From contig NZ_CP140153.1 of NCBI RefSeq assembly GCF_034479635.1, forward strand, positions 1,185,501 through 1,249,500: DNA of 64,000 nt. Reading direction: 5' to 3'. Of the stretch, positions 25,809 through 35,108 are shown piece by piece. Within the stretch, counting starts at the first letter, position 1. Each line of letters opens with the position of its first letter. The notes under the pieces were generated by a model. The model saw only the letters and a program-made list of their open reading frames with translations, did not search any database and was not told the origin of the DNA. Source of the DNA: Guyparkeria halophila. Its GTDB lineage: Bacteria; Pseudomonadota; Gammaproteobacteria; Halothiobacillales; Halothiobacillaceae. The translations under genes were made by a program, and so were the position numbers.

Positions 25809-27728
25809 GTGCCCTTGATCGCTCGCATCAAACTATTCCTTCGTGATCTCCCGTCGATCTACAAGCGCGGGCTGATGGTCGCGTTGGATCTGTTGTTGAT
25901 TCCGCTCGCGCTTTGGGCGGCGTTGTCGTTGCGTTACGGCGAGTGGTTCACGGATTTCAACCGCGCCGCGCTGGTATTCGCCGGCATCGTGGCGTTCACC
26001 ATTCCGGTGTTCATCAAGCTGGGGCTGTATCGGGCGGTGATGCGCTTTCTGGGCTGGAAGGCGATGGAGCAGATCGGCACGGGGGTGGCCGGTTCCACGC
26101 TGATCCTGCTGACCATCCTGCTGTTGCATCCGCAGGCGGAGCTGCCGCGCTCGACGTTCGTGATCTACGGGTTGGTGCTGTTCGTGCTGGTGGGTGGTTC
26201 GCGGTTTCTGGCGCGGCGGTTATTGGGGGCAAGCTCTGGCGGCAAGGGGCGCGAACGGGTGGCCGTTTATGGGGCCGGTGCCAGTGGTCGACAGGTAGTG
26301 GGCATGCTGCGGCAGGGCATGGACTACGAACCGGTGGTATTCCTCGATGATGCCGAGACGCTGGAAGGTCGAGAGATCGACGGGTTGCGGGTCATCGCTC
26401 CCAGGAAAAGCATCGGCAAAAAGGATCTGACCCCATTGCTGCAGCGGCTGGGCGTGCGCTCGATCCTGTTGTCGGTGCCGTCGGCGTCGGCTTCGAGGCG
26501 ACGCGAGATCCTGAACTTTCTCGAGCCGTTGCCATTCCATGTGCGTACCGTGCCGGGTATCGAGGACATCCTTTCCGGCAAGGCCACCCTGGACCAGGTG
26601 CGCGAGGTAGACATCGAGGATTTGCTCGGGCGCGAGCCGGTACCGCCCCGGCCCGAATTGCTCGGCAAATGCATCACCGGCAAGGCGGTGCTGGTCACCG
26701 GCGCGGGTGGGTCGATTGGTTCGGAGTTGTGCCGGCAGGTGGTGGAGCAGGGCGCCAGGCGGCTGATCCTGTTCGAGGTATCCGAGTACGGGCTATACCA
26801 GATCGATCAGGAATTGCGCGCCCTCCCGGTCGTTGCGAACGGCGAGGTGGAGCTCATCGCCGCACTCGGCAGCGTGCTGGACGAGCGGCGCCTGCAGCGC
26901 CTTTTCGAGCACTTCGCCATCGACACGATCTACCATGCGGCGGCTTACAAGCATGTGCCGCTGGTCGAGCACAATCCCATCGAGGGTCTGTCCAACAACG
27001 CGCTGGGCACCCTGATCGCCGCCCGCGTGGCGGCGCGTCACGGCGTGAGGCATTTCGTGCTCATCTCCACCGACAAGGCCGTGCGCCCGACCAACGTGAT
27101 GGGTGCGAGCAAGCGCCTGGCGGAGATGGCCCTGCAGGCGCTGCAGCCGGAGCACCCGGAGACGACGTTCGCGATGGTGCGTTTCGGCAACGTGCTGGGC
27201 TCGAGTGGCTCGGTGGTGCCGCTGTTCCGCCGGCAGATCGCCGATGGGGGTCCGGTGACGGTCACGCACCCGGAGATCACGCGCTACTTCATGACCATCC
27301 CCGAGGCGGTGCAGCTGGTCATTCAGGCGGGCAGCATGGCCGAGGGCGGCGACGTGTTCGTCCTGGACATGGGCGAGCCGGTGAAGATCGACCACCTGGC
27401 GCGGCGCATGGTGCATCTGAGTGGCCTCGAGATACGCGACGAGGAGTATCCGGACGGCGACATCGAGATCACCTACACCGGCTTGCGCCCCGGCGAGAAG
27501 CTCTACGAGGAACTGCTGATCGGCGAGGCCGTCAATGGCACTGATCACCCGCGCATCATGCGCGCCAGCGAGGATTGCCTGCCGTGGCGGGCGTTCGACA
27601 AGGGGCTGCGGCGGTTGGAGAAGGACATGGAGCGCCATGATCTCCCCGCCGTGCGCACGCATCTTGGTGAGCTGGTCAGCGGTTACCAGCCGCACGAGCG
27701 GATCGAGGATCATTGCTGGAAGGATTGA
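25809..27728 (+). CDS. pglF: UDP-GlcNAc 4,6-dehydratase, PglF/WbpM family
   Basis: A 639-residue inner-membrane dehydratase. Four N-terminal transmembrane helices (about 20-150), a degenerate nucleotide-binding domain (VAVYGAGASGRQV), and a C-terminal extended-SDR domain with TGAGGSIGSELCRQV. The catalytic region STDKAVRPTNVMGASKR has Met where most SDRs have Tyr (Ser-Met-Lys type), as known for WbpM/PglF/FlmA-like proteins. It converts UDP-GlcNAc to UDP-2-acetamido-2,6-dideoxy-4-hexulose, the entry step to UDP-diNAcBac (PglF, PglE, PglD). It starts with GTG at 25809. Confidence 0.93.
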   Translation: MPLIARIKLFLRDLPSIYKRGLMVALDLLLIPLALWAALSLRYGEWFTDFNRAALVFAGIVAFTIPVFIKLGLYRAVMRFLGWKAMEQIGTGVAGSTLILLTILLLHPQAELPRSTFVIYGLVLFVLVGGSRFLARRLLGASSGGKGRERVAVYGAGASGRQVVGMLRQGMDYEPVVFLDDAETLEGREIDGLRVIAPRKSIGKKDLTPLLQRLGVRSILLSVPSASASRRREILNFLEPLPFHVRTVPGIEDILSGKATLDQVREVDIEDLLGREPVPPRPELLGKCITGKAVLVTGAGGSIGSELCRQVVEQGARRLILFEVSEYGLYQIDQELRALPVVANGEVELIAALGSVLDERRLQRLFEHFAIDTIYHAAAYKHVPLVEHNPIEGLSNNALGTLIAARVAARHGVRHFVLISTDKAVRPTNVMGASKRLAEMALQALQPEHPETTFAMVRFGNVLGSSGSVVPLFRRQIADGGPVTVTHPEITRYFMTIPEAVQLVIQAGSMAEGGDVFVLDMGEPVKIDHLARRMVHLSGLEIRDEEYPDGDIEITYTGLRPGEKLYEELLIGEAVNGTDHPRIMRASEDCLPWRAFDKGLRRLEKDMERHDLPAVRTHLGELVSGYQPHERIEDHCWKD

Positions 27729-27750
27729 TGGTGGTGTCGTTGTTTGGGTA

Positions 27751-27772
27751 TCGCGCCTGAAGGCGCTCCTAC
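27751..27772. repeat. Single CGCCTGAAGGCG palindrome
   Basis: TCGCGCCTGAAGGCGCTCCT in the pglF-waaL gap, one half of the pair seen elsewhere in the window. Confidence 0.75.
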
Positions 27773-27862
27773 AATTGCTGATGCCGACCCCGCGGTTTCC
27801 ACGACCTTTTACTGGGCTCTGCGCGCGCTAGAATCTCCATTTTCTGACGGAACCGTACCTGC

Positions 27863-29146
27863 ATGTCATCTCTCTTCCACGCCTTGGCCCGATGGGATCG
27901 CCTCACTCTGGCGATCGTCGTCCTGACGATCCTCACGTTTCTGGTCTTCCCCTTCGGCCGTTCGGCGAATGCGCCGCTGGCGATCCTGGCGTTGGTCGGG
28001 CTGTGGCTGCTGGCTACCCGTTGGCGGGAGGTCTGGACGCAGCCGGTGATGCGCTGGTTGCTGATTCTGATAGCCGCATTGTGGATCCCGCAGTGGCTCG
28101 CCTTGCCCGGGGCGGTCAATTTCGAGCGGGCCTGGAGTGACGCGATTTATTACCCGTTGTTCGGCATCGCGGCGTTGCCGATCATCTGGGCCGCGATGCG
28201 CCACGACGTGGTGCCGCTGGTCTTGTATTGCCTGCTGGGCATCGTGTTCGTCTGGTCGTTGGATGGGTTGCTTCAGTTCGCGACGGGCAGCAACGTGTTC
28301 GGGTTTCCCTACAACGGCGTGCGTCTCTCCGGCATGTTCGGTGAAAACCTGACCATGGGTGTGGTGATCGCCCACCTGCTGCCGCTCCTACTCGAGGCGA
28401 CCCGGCGACTCATGCAGCGCTGCTTGGCCTGGGGGCTGGTCATCCTGCCGATTCTGGCGGTGATCATGCTCTCGGGTTCGCGCTCCGCGATGTTGTTGAT
28501 GCTGTTCGGTCTGGTGCTCTACGGCGCGTTGATGATCTGGTTCTATCGACCGCGCTGGTACTGGATTGTCGGCGCGGTCGCGGTGGTGCTCGTGGGGATG
28601 GCTGGCACGTTGGCGGTCTCCCCGGAAACGCGCGATCGTGTCGAGCGAGTCGGCAAGATCTTCGAGATGGACCGGGAAGGCTTCAACCAGGCCACCGCCA
28701 TGCGCGGTGATGTCTGGCTCTCCGGCTGGGAGGTGGCCAAGGATGATCCCTGGCTGGGCGTCGGCGTGCGCGGCTATGAGTTGGCCGCGGTGGAGCGAGG
28801 CTATACCGACCGTCCCTACATGCATCTGCATTTCTTTGCCCTGGACGTGCAGGTGAGCACGGGACTGGTGGGGTTGTTGGCCTACCTCTCCGCCTACTTG
28901 GCGTTTCTCGTTGTGCTGTGGCGTAGCGGCGGGGGCATGCCTGCCGGGGTCGGTGTGGTGGCCGCAGGCCTCGCCCTGCTGCCCATCAACACGCATTTCG
29001 GTTTCTACGCGTCCTACACGCTCGCGATTATCTGGCCGATTATCGGTTTGGGGGGCGCCCTGACAGTCAGTGGGCGTGGTGTGACCGCCCACGCCGATGC
29101 ACACGACCGTCATTCCCGCGCAGGCGGGAATCCAGATCGGCGATGA
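27863..29146 (+). CDS. waaL: O-antigen ligase family protein (WaaL-like)
   Basis: A 427-residue polytopic membrane protein with 10 or more hydrophobic helices and the Wzy_C/O-antigen-ligase region: LSGMFGENLTMGVV, MLSGSRSAMLLML, and a periplasmic loop with RGDVWLSGWEVAKDDPWLGVG ending in HLHFFALDVQVSTG (conserved His). WaaL moves the finished polymer from undecaprenyl pyrophosphate to lipid A-core. Its place at the end of the locus fits ligase better than polymerase, since a wzy is already present. The last ~12 residues (RHSRAGGNPDRR) are read from a palindromic repeat at 29109-29182, so the native end was probably different. Confidence 0.8.
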   Translation: MSSLFHALARWDRLTLAIVVLTILTFLVFPFGRSANAPLAILALVGLWLLATRWREVWTQPVMRWLLILIAALWIPQWLALPGAVNFERAWSDAIYYPLFGIAALPIIWAAMRHDVVPLVLYCLLGIVFVWSLDGLLQFATGSNVFGFPYNGVRLSGMFGENLTMGVVIAHLLPLLLEATRRLMQRCLAWGLVILPILAVIMLSGSRSAMLLMLFGLVLYGALMIWFYRPRWYWIVGAVAVVLVGMAGTLAVSPETRDRVERVGKIFEMDREGFNQATAMRGDVWLSGWEVAKDDPWLGVGVRGYELAAVERGYTDRPYMHLHFFALDVQVSTGLVGLLAYLSAYLAFLVVLWRSGGGMPAGVGVVAAGLALLPINTHFGFYASYTLAIIWPIIGLGGALTVSGRGVTAHADAHDRHSRAGGNPDRR

Positions 29147-29182
29147 CCCTCAAGCGTGGATTCCCGCCTGCGCGGGAATGAC
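29109..29182. repeat. Inverted pair of GTCATTCCCGCGCAGGCGGG repeats
   Basis: GTCATTCCCGCGCAGGCGGG (29109-29128, continuing AATCCA) is mirrored at 29157-29182. Both halves are themselves partly palindromic. The left half overlaps the end of waaL and supplies its final codons. This is a fourth repeat family. Confidence 0.85.
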
Positions 29183-29364
29183 GTTGGTGGGGCTAGAAGG
29201 CTTGGCGCGAGGTCGGAGGCTTTAACAGAGCATTTCGCTCGGGTTTTCGCCCGGTGCGGCCCACACTTGCGGCTCGGCCTGCTATCCTTCTTCCATCTTT
29301 CGATACCTCCGGCATGCGTGTCGGAGGACGTCCTTGTTTGAGCAACCAAGAAGGAGATCTTGAT

Positions 29365-29973
29365 ATGGCTTTTCAACTGCCTGATCTGCCGTATGGCTAC
29401 GGTGACCTGGAGAAGTCCATCGACGCACAGACGATGGAGCTGCACCACACCAAGCACCACAACACCTACGTCACCAAGCTGAACGACGCCATCAAGGACT
29501 CCGAGTGGGACGACAAGTCCATCGACGAGATCATGGCGAACATCTCCAAGCTGCCGACCGCGGTACGCAACAACGGTGGTGGTCACTTCAACCACGACCT
29601 GTTCTGGAAGATGATGTCGCCGAATGGCGGTGGCAAGCCGAGTGGCGCGCTGGCTGACGACATTACCTCCACCTTCGGTTCGTTCGACGAGCTGGTTGAG
29701 AAGTTCAACAACGCGGCACTGACTCGCTTCGGTTCCGGTTGGGCCTGGCTGATCGTCGATGGCAACGGCAAGCTGCAGGTCACCTCGACCCCGAACCAGG
29801 ACAACCCGGTGATGGACATCGCCGAGGTCAAGGGCAGCCCGATCCTGGGTCTGGACGTCTGGGAGCACGCCTACTACCTGCGTTACCAGAACCGCCGCCC
29901 GGACTACGTCAACGCCTTCTGGGACGTGGTTAACTGGGACGAAGTGGTCAAGCGTTACGACGCGGCCAAGTAA
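29365..29973 (+). CDS. sodA: Superoxide dismutase, Mn-type signature
   Basis: A 202-residue Fe/Mn superoxide dismutase. Metal ligands are the His in [13 protein letters not shown], the His in [11 protein letters not shown], and Asp and His in LDVWEHAYY. The segments GSGWAWLIV and [10 protein letters not shown] place Gln in the position used by Mn enzymes (Fe enzymes usually have Gln elsewhere and Ala-Ala-Gly here), so Mn or cambialistic use is likely. No signal peptide, so cytoplasmic. ATG 29365 is preceded by AAGGAG at 29351-29356. It is a single gene followed by a strong terminator. Confidence 0.93.
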   Translation: MAFQLPDLPYGYGDLEKSIDAQTMELHHTKHHNTYVTKLNDAIKDSEWDDKSIDEIMANISKLPTAVRNNGGGHFNHDLFWKMMSPNGGGKPSGALADDITSTFGSFDELVEKFNNAALTRFGSGWAWLIVDGNGKLQVTSTPNQDNPVMDIAEVKGSPILGLDVWEHAYYLRYQNRRPDYVNAFWDVVNWDEVVKRYDAAK

Positions 29974-30001
29974 AACCGGGTTCCGCAGCTAGATCGACGA
30001 A

Positions 30002-30026
30002 AGCCGGGCATTGCCCGGCTTTTTTG
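30002..30026 (+). terminator. Rho-independent terminator of sodA
   Basis: AAGCCGGGCATTGCCCGGCTT stem-loop followed by six T, 28 bases after the sodA stop. Confidence 0.92.
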
Positions 30027-30065
30027 TAACTAGTTAGCGGGGAATTGATTCAACTAGGCACAAAA

Positions 30066-30087
30066 AAAACCGCCCGAAGGCGGTTTT
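30066..30087 (-). terminator. Rho-independent terminator of the FadL-like gene
   Basis: AAAACCGCCCGAAGGCGGTT stem (30066-30087) with eight A before it on the plus strand, i.e. a T run on the minus strand, just after the stop of the porin gene at 30108. Confidence 0.9.
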
Positions 30088-30107
30088 CATTTTGAAGCGG
30101 GGAAGGC

Positions 30108-31466
30108 TTAGAACTTGTAGGTGTAGCCCACGGTTGCCTGATACTGCTTCATCCTGATGGTGGTTTGCGCTTCGTCGCCAGTGCCAGCCGTCAGCGGGTT
30201 TACGCCGGTCACGGATACTTCCGGGGCGTACATGAACGCGCCGTGAATCTCGTGATTTTGATCGAACGAGTAGCTGAGGCCTGCGGTGTAGTGATTTTCC
30301 ATTACACCCGGAGCGATGGTGTTGAACAGGACTTCATCGCTACCGATCGGGTTGTCACCACGGTTCCAACCAGCACGGAGTTGCAGGTGCGGAGTGGCCT
30401 GCCACTGGACGCCGAGTTTGTAGACGTTGATGTCATCCCAGCCGAAGCCGGCGCCGTTTGAACCACCAAGCCGCTTGTCTGCTTCGCCCGACGTCAGGTA
30501 TTCGAAAGAAGGATTGCTGACCGCTTTCACATCGGAGTAGTTGATGCGCTGGTAGTCGAAGGTGACGGTCCAGTCATCGGTGACTGCAGCCGCGAGGCCG
30601 ACTGTCCAGGTTGACGGGATATCAAAGTCGCCTTCTTCCGCGAACAGGCCGGCATATTTATCAAAATTGTCGGTGTCGACTTCAGACTGGTAGCTCGCGC
30701 CCAAAGTAATGCGATCTGTCGGCTTGAAGGTTACGCCAACCTTGCCGCCGTAACCCCAGACTTTCTCGTGACCATTATTCGACAGGTTCTGAGCATCGGT
30801 GCTATAGCCACCGAAACCGCCGATACCCTTCGCGCGGAATTTTTGACGCACGATCAGCGCGCTGACACCCACGGAGAGCTTGTCGTCCATGAAGGAGCGC
30901 GCATAAGTCGGTGCGATGAAGAGTTGTTCCAGGTTGACCCCCGCAGCACCGCCGTCATAGGTACCACCCTGCATTTGGGTATAAGCAAGCGTGTCGGCAT
31001 CCGGCGCAAAGTCCGTGTTGAGGCCACCATTGCCGTACACCGCAATACCGATGGAATCGTTTTCGGTCAGTGCGTAACTGGCGGACAGGCCCGGGATGAT
31101 GAAGCGCTCGCTGTCACTGTCAGCTTGTGCCGCCGGGAGTGGGAACGTTGGGACGTTCATGCCACCGGTCGGTTGGCCCGGATCGTATTGGGGGTTCCCC
31201 TGGCTGCCGGAGGTTTGACTGTAACCTCGTTCGGGACGGAACCAGCTGATCTCAAATCCAACTTGATTGTCCACCGCGGTAAGGCCGGCAGGGTTGGTCG
31301 CGATGACCATGGCGCTGTTGTTGGCGAAGGCGACGCCGCCGCCGGCCATGCCTTGACTCTTCACACCAAAGCCGTGAGAGAAGTAGCCGTTGGTGGCGTG
31401 CGCGGTACCGGCGGCGAAGGTCGCACCGGTAATTGCTGCTGCTAGCAGGGTCCTTTTAAAGGTCAT
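30108..31466 (-). CDS. FadL/OmpP1/TodX-family outer membrane protein
   Basis: A 452-residue outer-membrane beta-barrel. The signal peptide ends ...GTAHA before TNGYFSHGFG. The mature start ATNGYFSHGFGVKSQGMAGGGVA with NPAGL (NPA box) is the hallmark of FadL-like channels, whose N-terminus plugs the barrel. The protein ends in an aromatic residue (YTYKF), as outer-membrane barrels do. The family takes up hydrophobic compounds such as long-chain fatty acids and aromatics; the actual substrate here is unknown. ATG 31466 is preceded by GAAAGAGGA; an in-frame ATG at 31496 lacks this. Monocistronic, with its own terminator. Confidence 0.9.
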   Translation of the reverse strand: MTFKRTLLAAAITGATFAAGTAHATNGYFSHGFGVKSQGMAGGGVAFANNSAMVIATNPAGLTAVDNQVGFEISWFRPERGYSQTSGSQGNPQYDPGQPTGGMNVPTFPLPAAQADSDSERFIIPGLSASYALTENDSIGIAVYGNGGLNTDFAPDADTLAYTQMQGGTYDGGAAGVNLEQLFIAPTYARSFMDDKLSVGVSALIVRQKFRAKGIGGFGGYSTDAQNLSNNGHEKVWGYGGKVGVTFKPTDRITLGASYQSEVDTDNFDKYAGLFAEEGDFDIPSTWTVGLAAAVTDDWTVTFDYQRINYSDVKAVSNPSFEYLTSGEADKRLGGSNGAGFGWDDINVYKLGVQWQATPHLQLRAGWNRGDNPIGSDEVLFNTIAPGVMENHYTAGLSYSFDQNHEIHGAFMYAPEVSVTGVNPLTAGTGDEAQTTIRMKQYQATVGYTYKF

Positions 31467-32454
31467 TCCTCTTTCCTCTCCTGTCGTCAATTCCATTGCC
31501 TGAAATTGTTGTTATCAAATCCATCTCGCCGACATCACTGTCGGCATGCAGAGCACGTAGATCGGGTCCGGCATGTCCTTGCCGAAGCTGTCCTTGAGGC
31601 CGTCTGCAGCGACCCGCCCGCATCAGTGACGGACGTCAACGTATCAGAAATCGGTAATTTGCCCATTCAAAAACATTAAGGCTTGATTAAAAATTCCTAC
31701 CATTGCTTATGAATCGAATTGCTTATATTAGAACGGGCTGATTTACAAGAGCCGACGGATATTTGTAAGCGATTGATAAGACGAGGTCTGTCGTGATCTG
31801 CTGAAGGATCTAGTGGGTTTGTGAAGAAGGATTTGTGAAGATCAGTGGTGATACCTGCCGGGTGGCGGGGTGTTGTTTTTTAGACGAAAGGCTGTGGCGA
31901 AGGTGCGTGACTGACGGGCCGTTGCCATCGACCGTTGGCAGCGGCGTTTTGAGTGGATACCTGGGCAAGACCCTGCTGTTGTGGGGTGTGTAGCGTTGAT
32001 TGAGAGGTGGTGCGCTTTCCGTCCTCCAACCGTTGTTCGCTAGCGGCTGTCGGGGGCGTCTGACTGTCTTGCTCACCGAGGCGGATTGTTGCGTCATCCC
32101 AAGTGGGAGGTGGCGATGGTTGGAGCGGCGGAACCAGGCTGATTGGCGGCCTTAAGCCCTATGACCACTAAGGGGTGATCGGCACGGGATCAAGCGAGAG
32201 GAGTCCGTCGCCAGAAGTATTCCGGATCTCGTTCCGTAGGGGAGGTCCGTGCGGATACGCAATACCACCAGCTTGCCGGCATGTTCACCATCAAGGTGTC
32301 GACTTGACGGCGGATGCAGAGCTATCACTCAGACCCGCCGAGAATGGGAACCCTAGGGAGTGGGCAGGCCGGCAACCCCCGCGGAAGCGTTGGCTATTCG
32401 TTCAGACCTTCCCTAGGGTTGGTAATGACGGTTGATGCCATTTGAGGAGGGCCA
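31467..32454. other. Long intergenic region, no convincing gene
   Basis: About 990 bases between the divergently oriented FadL-like gene and the FAH gene. The part 31650-31760 is distinctly AT-rich and could hold promoters (for example TTGCTT...TATATT on the plus strand with a short 15-base spacer). Short open frames at 31810-32097 (minus) and 32175-32435 (plus) show no family features and lack ribosome binding sites. A small RNA is possible but I see no clear terminator. Confidence 0.5.
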
Positions 32455-33321
32455 ATGAAGCTGCTGACATATTCGATCGACGGTGAGTCCCGCGTAGGGG
32501 CGTGGTGGGATAGTGCCTCGATTGTGGAGTTGTCTGTCGCCGCCAGCGAGTTCCCGGACTCGATGTTGGGCTTGATCCAAGAGTGGGGTGCCTGGAAGGA
32601 TCGGTTGCCCGAGTTGATCGAGCAAGGCCCGCGGCGCTCACTGTCCGACGTGCGTCTCGAGGCGCCGATTCCGGTCCCACCGCGCGACATTCTGTGTGTG
32701 GGAAAGAACTACGCCGATCATGTCAACGAGGTGAAGGCGTTGGGATACGGCTCGATTCCGAGTCACCCGATCGTGTTCTCCAAGGCGACGACCACGATCA
32801 ATCGACCTGAAGGCTTGGTGGATATTTCGGCCGACCCGACCGAGACCACCGATTACGAAGGCGAGTTGGCCGTCATCATCGGGGAGGGCGGACGGTATAT
32901 CGATGAACGTGATGCGCGCGATCACGTCTTTGGCTACACGCTGATCAATGACGTCTCGTCGCGCGACCTGCAGGGCCGGCACGTGCAGTGGTTTCTCGGC
33001 AAGAGCATCGATGGTTATGCGCCGATGGGGCCGGTGGTCGTCACCGAGGGCGAGGCCGGCGCCATCCGCGACTGGCAGTTGCAGACTCACGTCAATGGCG
33101 AACTGCGCCAGGATGCGGCCATCAGCCAGATGATCTTTTCGGTTTCCGAGATCATCGCCACGGTTTCGCGGTATGTGACGCTGATGCCGGGCGACATTAT
33201 CGCTACCGGGACGCCGTCGGGCGTGGGCGCCGGGCATGAACCGCCGGTCTACCTCAAGCCGGGCGATGAAGTGGTGGTGAGCTGCGAGGTGATCGGGGAG
33301 TTACGCTCGCGGTTTGTATGA
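32455..33321 (+). CDS. Fumarylacetoacetate hydrolase family protein
   Basis: A 288-residue FAH-superfamily enzyme. The family core starts at about residue 80 (ILCVGKNYADHV), followed by metal-binding acids in DYEGELAVIIG and NDVSSRDLQGRH, KSIDGYAPMGPVVV and the closing IATGTPSGVGAG. Members hydrolyse or decarboxylate 1,3-diketo acids or act as oxaloacetate decarboxylases/tautomerases; the closest activity cannot be told here. The start is supported by GAGGAGG 7 bases upstream. The gene is isolated, followed by palindromic repeats. Confidence 0.88.
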   Translation: MKLLTYSIDGESRVGAWWDSASIVELSVAASEFPDSMLGLIQEWGAWKDRLPELIEQGPRRSLSDVRLEAPIPVPPRDILCVGKNYADHVNEVKALGYGSIPSHPIVFSKATTTINRPEGLVDISADPTETTDYEGELAVIIGEGGRYIDERDARDHVFGYTLINDVSSRDLQGRHVQWFLGKSIDGYAPMGPVVVTEGEAGAIRDWQLQTHVNGELRQDAAISQMIFSVSEIIATVSRYVTLMPGDIIATGTPSGVGAGHEPPVYLKPGDEVVVSCEVIGELRSRFV

Positions 33322-33348
33322 TTCGAACCCCGGGCGGGTTGCCTTGAT

Positions 33349-33407
33349 TTCGCGCCTGAAGGCGCTCCTACGGTAGCCGTGTGCGTAGGAGTGCCTTCAG
33401 GCGCGAA
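33349..33407. repeat. Well-preserved CGCCTGAAGGCG palindrome pair
   Basis: TTCGCGCCTGAAGGCGCTCC (33349-33368, continuing TACGG) and, 7 bases later, GTGCGTAGGAGTGCCTTCAG (33381-33400, continuing GCGCGAA). The best copy in the window of the head-to-head two-palindrome repeat. Confidence 0.85.
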
Positions 33408-33452
33408 CTTCTGTCCAGCTCGCAGTTAAGCACTCACGCGCCGGTTGATGGC

Positions 33453-34856
33453 TCAAAGGTCGATTGACTCCCCCTGTTCCGGCATCAACACCTTCGTGCC
33501 ATGTAGCGTCTCGGCGAAGGCGGCCATCGCCTTTTCCTCGCCGTGGACGAGGATGGTTCGATCTGGCTTGATCGCGCCGTGCCAGGCCAGCAGTTCGTCG
33601 CGGTCGGCGTGGGCGGAAAATCCGTTGATGGTGTAGATCCGGGCGTTGACGGGGATGTCGTCGCCGAACAGGCGTACCTGCGGCTTCTTGTCTTCCTGCT
33701 TGCTGCTGTCGATGATGCGGCGGGCGAGGGTGCCGGGGGCGGCGAAGCCGACGAAGATCACGCTCGATTCGCGTTTCCACAGGTTGTGGCGCAGGTGGTG
33801 GCGTACCCGGCCGCCGGTGCACATGCCGGATCCGGCCATGATCACCGCGCCGCCGGCCAGCCGGTTGAGTGCCATCGAGTCGGCCGTCTCGCGGGTGAAG
33901 TGCACGCCGGGGAACCAGAACGGGTCGATGCCCCGGGCGAACAAGGCCTGGGCATCCTCGTCGTAGCAATCCGGGTGATGCCGGAAGATCTCGGTGGCCG
34001 AAATGGCCATCGGCGAGTCGAGAAACACCTGCAACGTTTTCGGCAGGGCGCCGGACTCGATGCCTTCGCGCAGGTGATAGAGGAGTTCCTGGGCCCGCTC
34101 GAGGGCGAAGGTCGGGATGATGACGTTGCCACCGCGCGCCATCGATTCGTTGATGGCGCCGTAGAATTCCTGGATCGACGGGCCCAGCGGCTTGTGATCA
34201 CGATCGCCGTAGGTGGTCTCCATGACCACGGTTTCCGCGGCCGGCGGCACATGGGGATCGCGCAGCATGGGGCGATTGCTGCTGCCCAGATCGCCGGAGA
34301 AGATGATCGCCTTGTCTTGCTCGTCGTCGCGGTAGGTCACGCGGATACTTGATGAGCCCAGAATGTGTCCGGCGTCGTAGAAGGTGGCGCTGACGCCCGT
34401 CGACAGATCAACCGGCTCCTCGTAATGGGCCCGGCGACCGAACAGGTCCATGGCATTGAGGGCGTCGAGTTCACCATACAACGGTCCCTCGGCGCGCTTG
34501 CCGCGTCGCTTGGCCTTGCGGGCGTTGCGTTCGGCCTCTTCCTCCTGCAGATGGGCGGCATCGAGCAGGATCACGCGGGCGAGCTCGCGCGTGGCCGGCG
34601 TGGCGATGATCTCGCCGGTGAAGCCACGTTTGACCAGCAGCGGGATGCGCCCGCAGTGATCGAGATGGGCGTGGGTCAGCAGCAGGAGATCGATCTCGCT
34701 CGGCTCGAAGCCGAATTCCGCCGCATTCTCCTCGTCGATCTCCCGTCCGCCCTGGAACAGCCCGCAGTCGATGAGGACCTTGAGCCCGTCGAGTTCCAGT
34801 AGGTGACAGGAGCCGGTGACACCCCGGTTCGCTCCATGAAAAGACAACCGCATCAT
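33453..34856 (-). CDS. Metallo-beta-lactamase fold beta-CASP nuclease-like protein
   Basis: A 467-residue protein with the MBL motif HAHLDHCG (about 61-68), further ligands in GHILGSSS and SGDLG, a beta-CASP insert (PTFALERAQELLYHL ... GMCTGG) and a C-terminal RMMBL motif NGFSAHADRDELLAW followed by ILVHGEEKAM. Beta-CASP proteins of this bacterial group resemble CPSF73/Ysh1 and are predicted RNA endo- or exonucleases. It has no signal peptide. The first of two tandem ATG codons (34856) is placed 7 bases after AAGGAG. Monocistronic between a repeat and a tRNA gene. Confidence 0.88.
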   Translation of the reverse strand: MMRLSFHGANRGVTGSCHLLELDGLKVLIDCGLFQGGREIDEENAAEFGFEPSEIDLLLLTHAHLDHCGRIPLLVKRGFTGEIIATPATRELARVILLDAAHLQEEEAERNARKAKRRGKRAEGPLYGELDALNAMDLFGRRAHYEEPVDLSTGVSATFYDAGHILGSSSIRVTYRDDEQDKAIIFSGDLGSSNRPMLRDPHVPPAAETVVMETTYGDRDHKPLGPSIQEFYGAINESMARGGNVIIPTFALERAQELLYHLREGIESGALPKTLQVFLDSPMAISATEIFRHHPDCYDEDAQALFARGIDPFWFPGVHFTRETADSMALNRLAGGAVIMAGSGMCTGGRVRHHLRHNLWKRESSVIFVGFAAPGTLARRIIDSSKQEDKKPQVRLFGDDIPVNARIYTINGFSAHADRDELLAWHGAIKPDRTILVHGEEKAMAAFAETLHGTKVLMPEQGESIDL

Positions 34857-34970
34857 GCGTGTTCTCCTTGCCGCCGTGAATGACCGTTACCTTATTCAAG
34901 CACGGACCGGGCGCGAGTGCGCGGCGATATGACAAAGGGGTGGCAAACCGACAGGCCCCAGAAACGAAAA

Positions 34971-34994
34971 AGGCGACATCCGCGGATGTCGCCT
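34971..34994 (-). terminator. Terminator of tRNA-Leu
   Basis: AGGCGACATCCGCGGATGTC stem (34971-34994), followed on the minus strand by TTTTTC, 17 bases after the tRNA 3' end. Confidence 0.88.
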
Positions 34995-35011
34995 GAATCG
35001 CCATTGAGTTT

Positions 35012-35098
35012 TGGTGCCGAGGGTCGGACTCGAACCGACACGATGTTTCCATCGGCGGATTTTGAATCCGCTGCGTCTACCAATTCCGCCACCCCGGC
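35012..35098 (-). tRNA. tRNA-Leu (CAA)
   Basis: An 87-base class II tRNA, CCA encoded. Acceptor GCCGGGG pairs with CCTCGGC; the D-arm is followed by the anticodon stem GCGGA/TCCGC with loop TTCAAAA, so the anticodon is CAA (reads UUG). The long variable arm (GCCGATGGAAACATCG region) and the TTCGAGTC T-loop are those of bacterial leucine tRNAs. Confidence 0.95.
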
Positions 35099-35108
35099 AG
35101 GGCAGCGA

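Noticed and set aside
31810-32097. Minus-strand open frame of 95 residues in the long intergenic region
   Set aside because: Low-complexity composition, no ribosome binding site and no recognisable motif.
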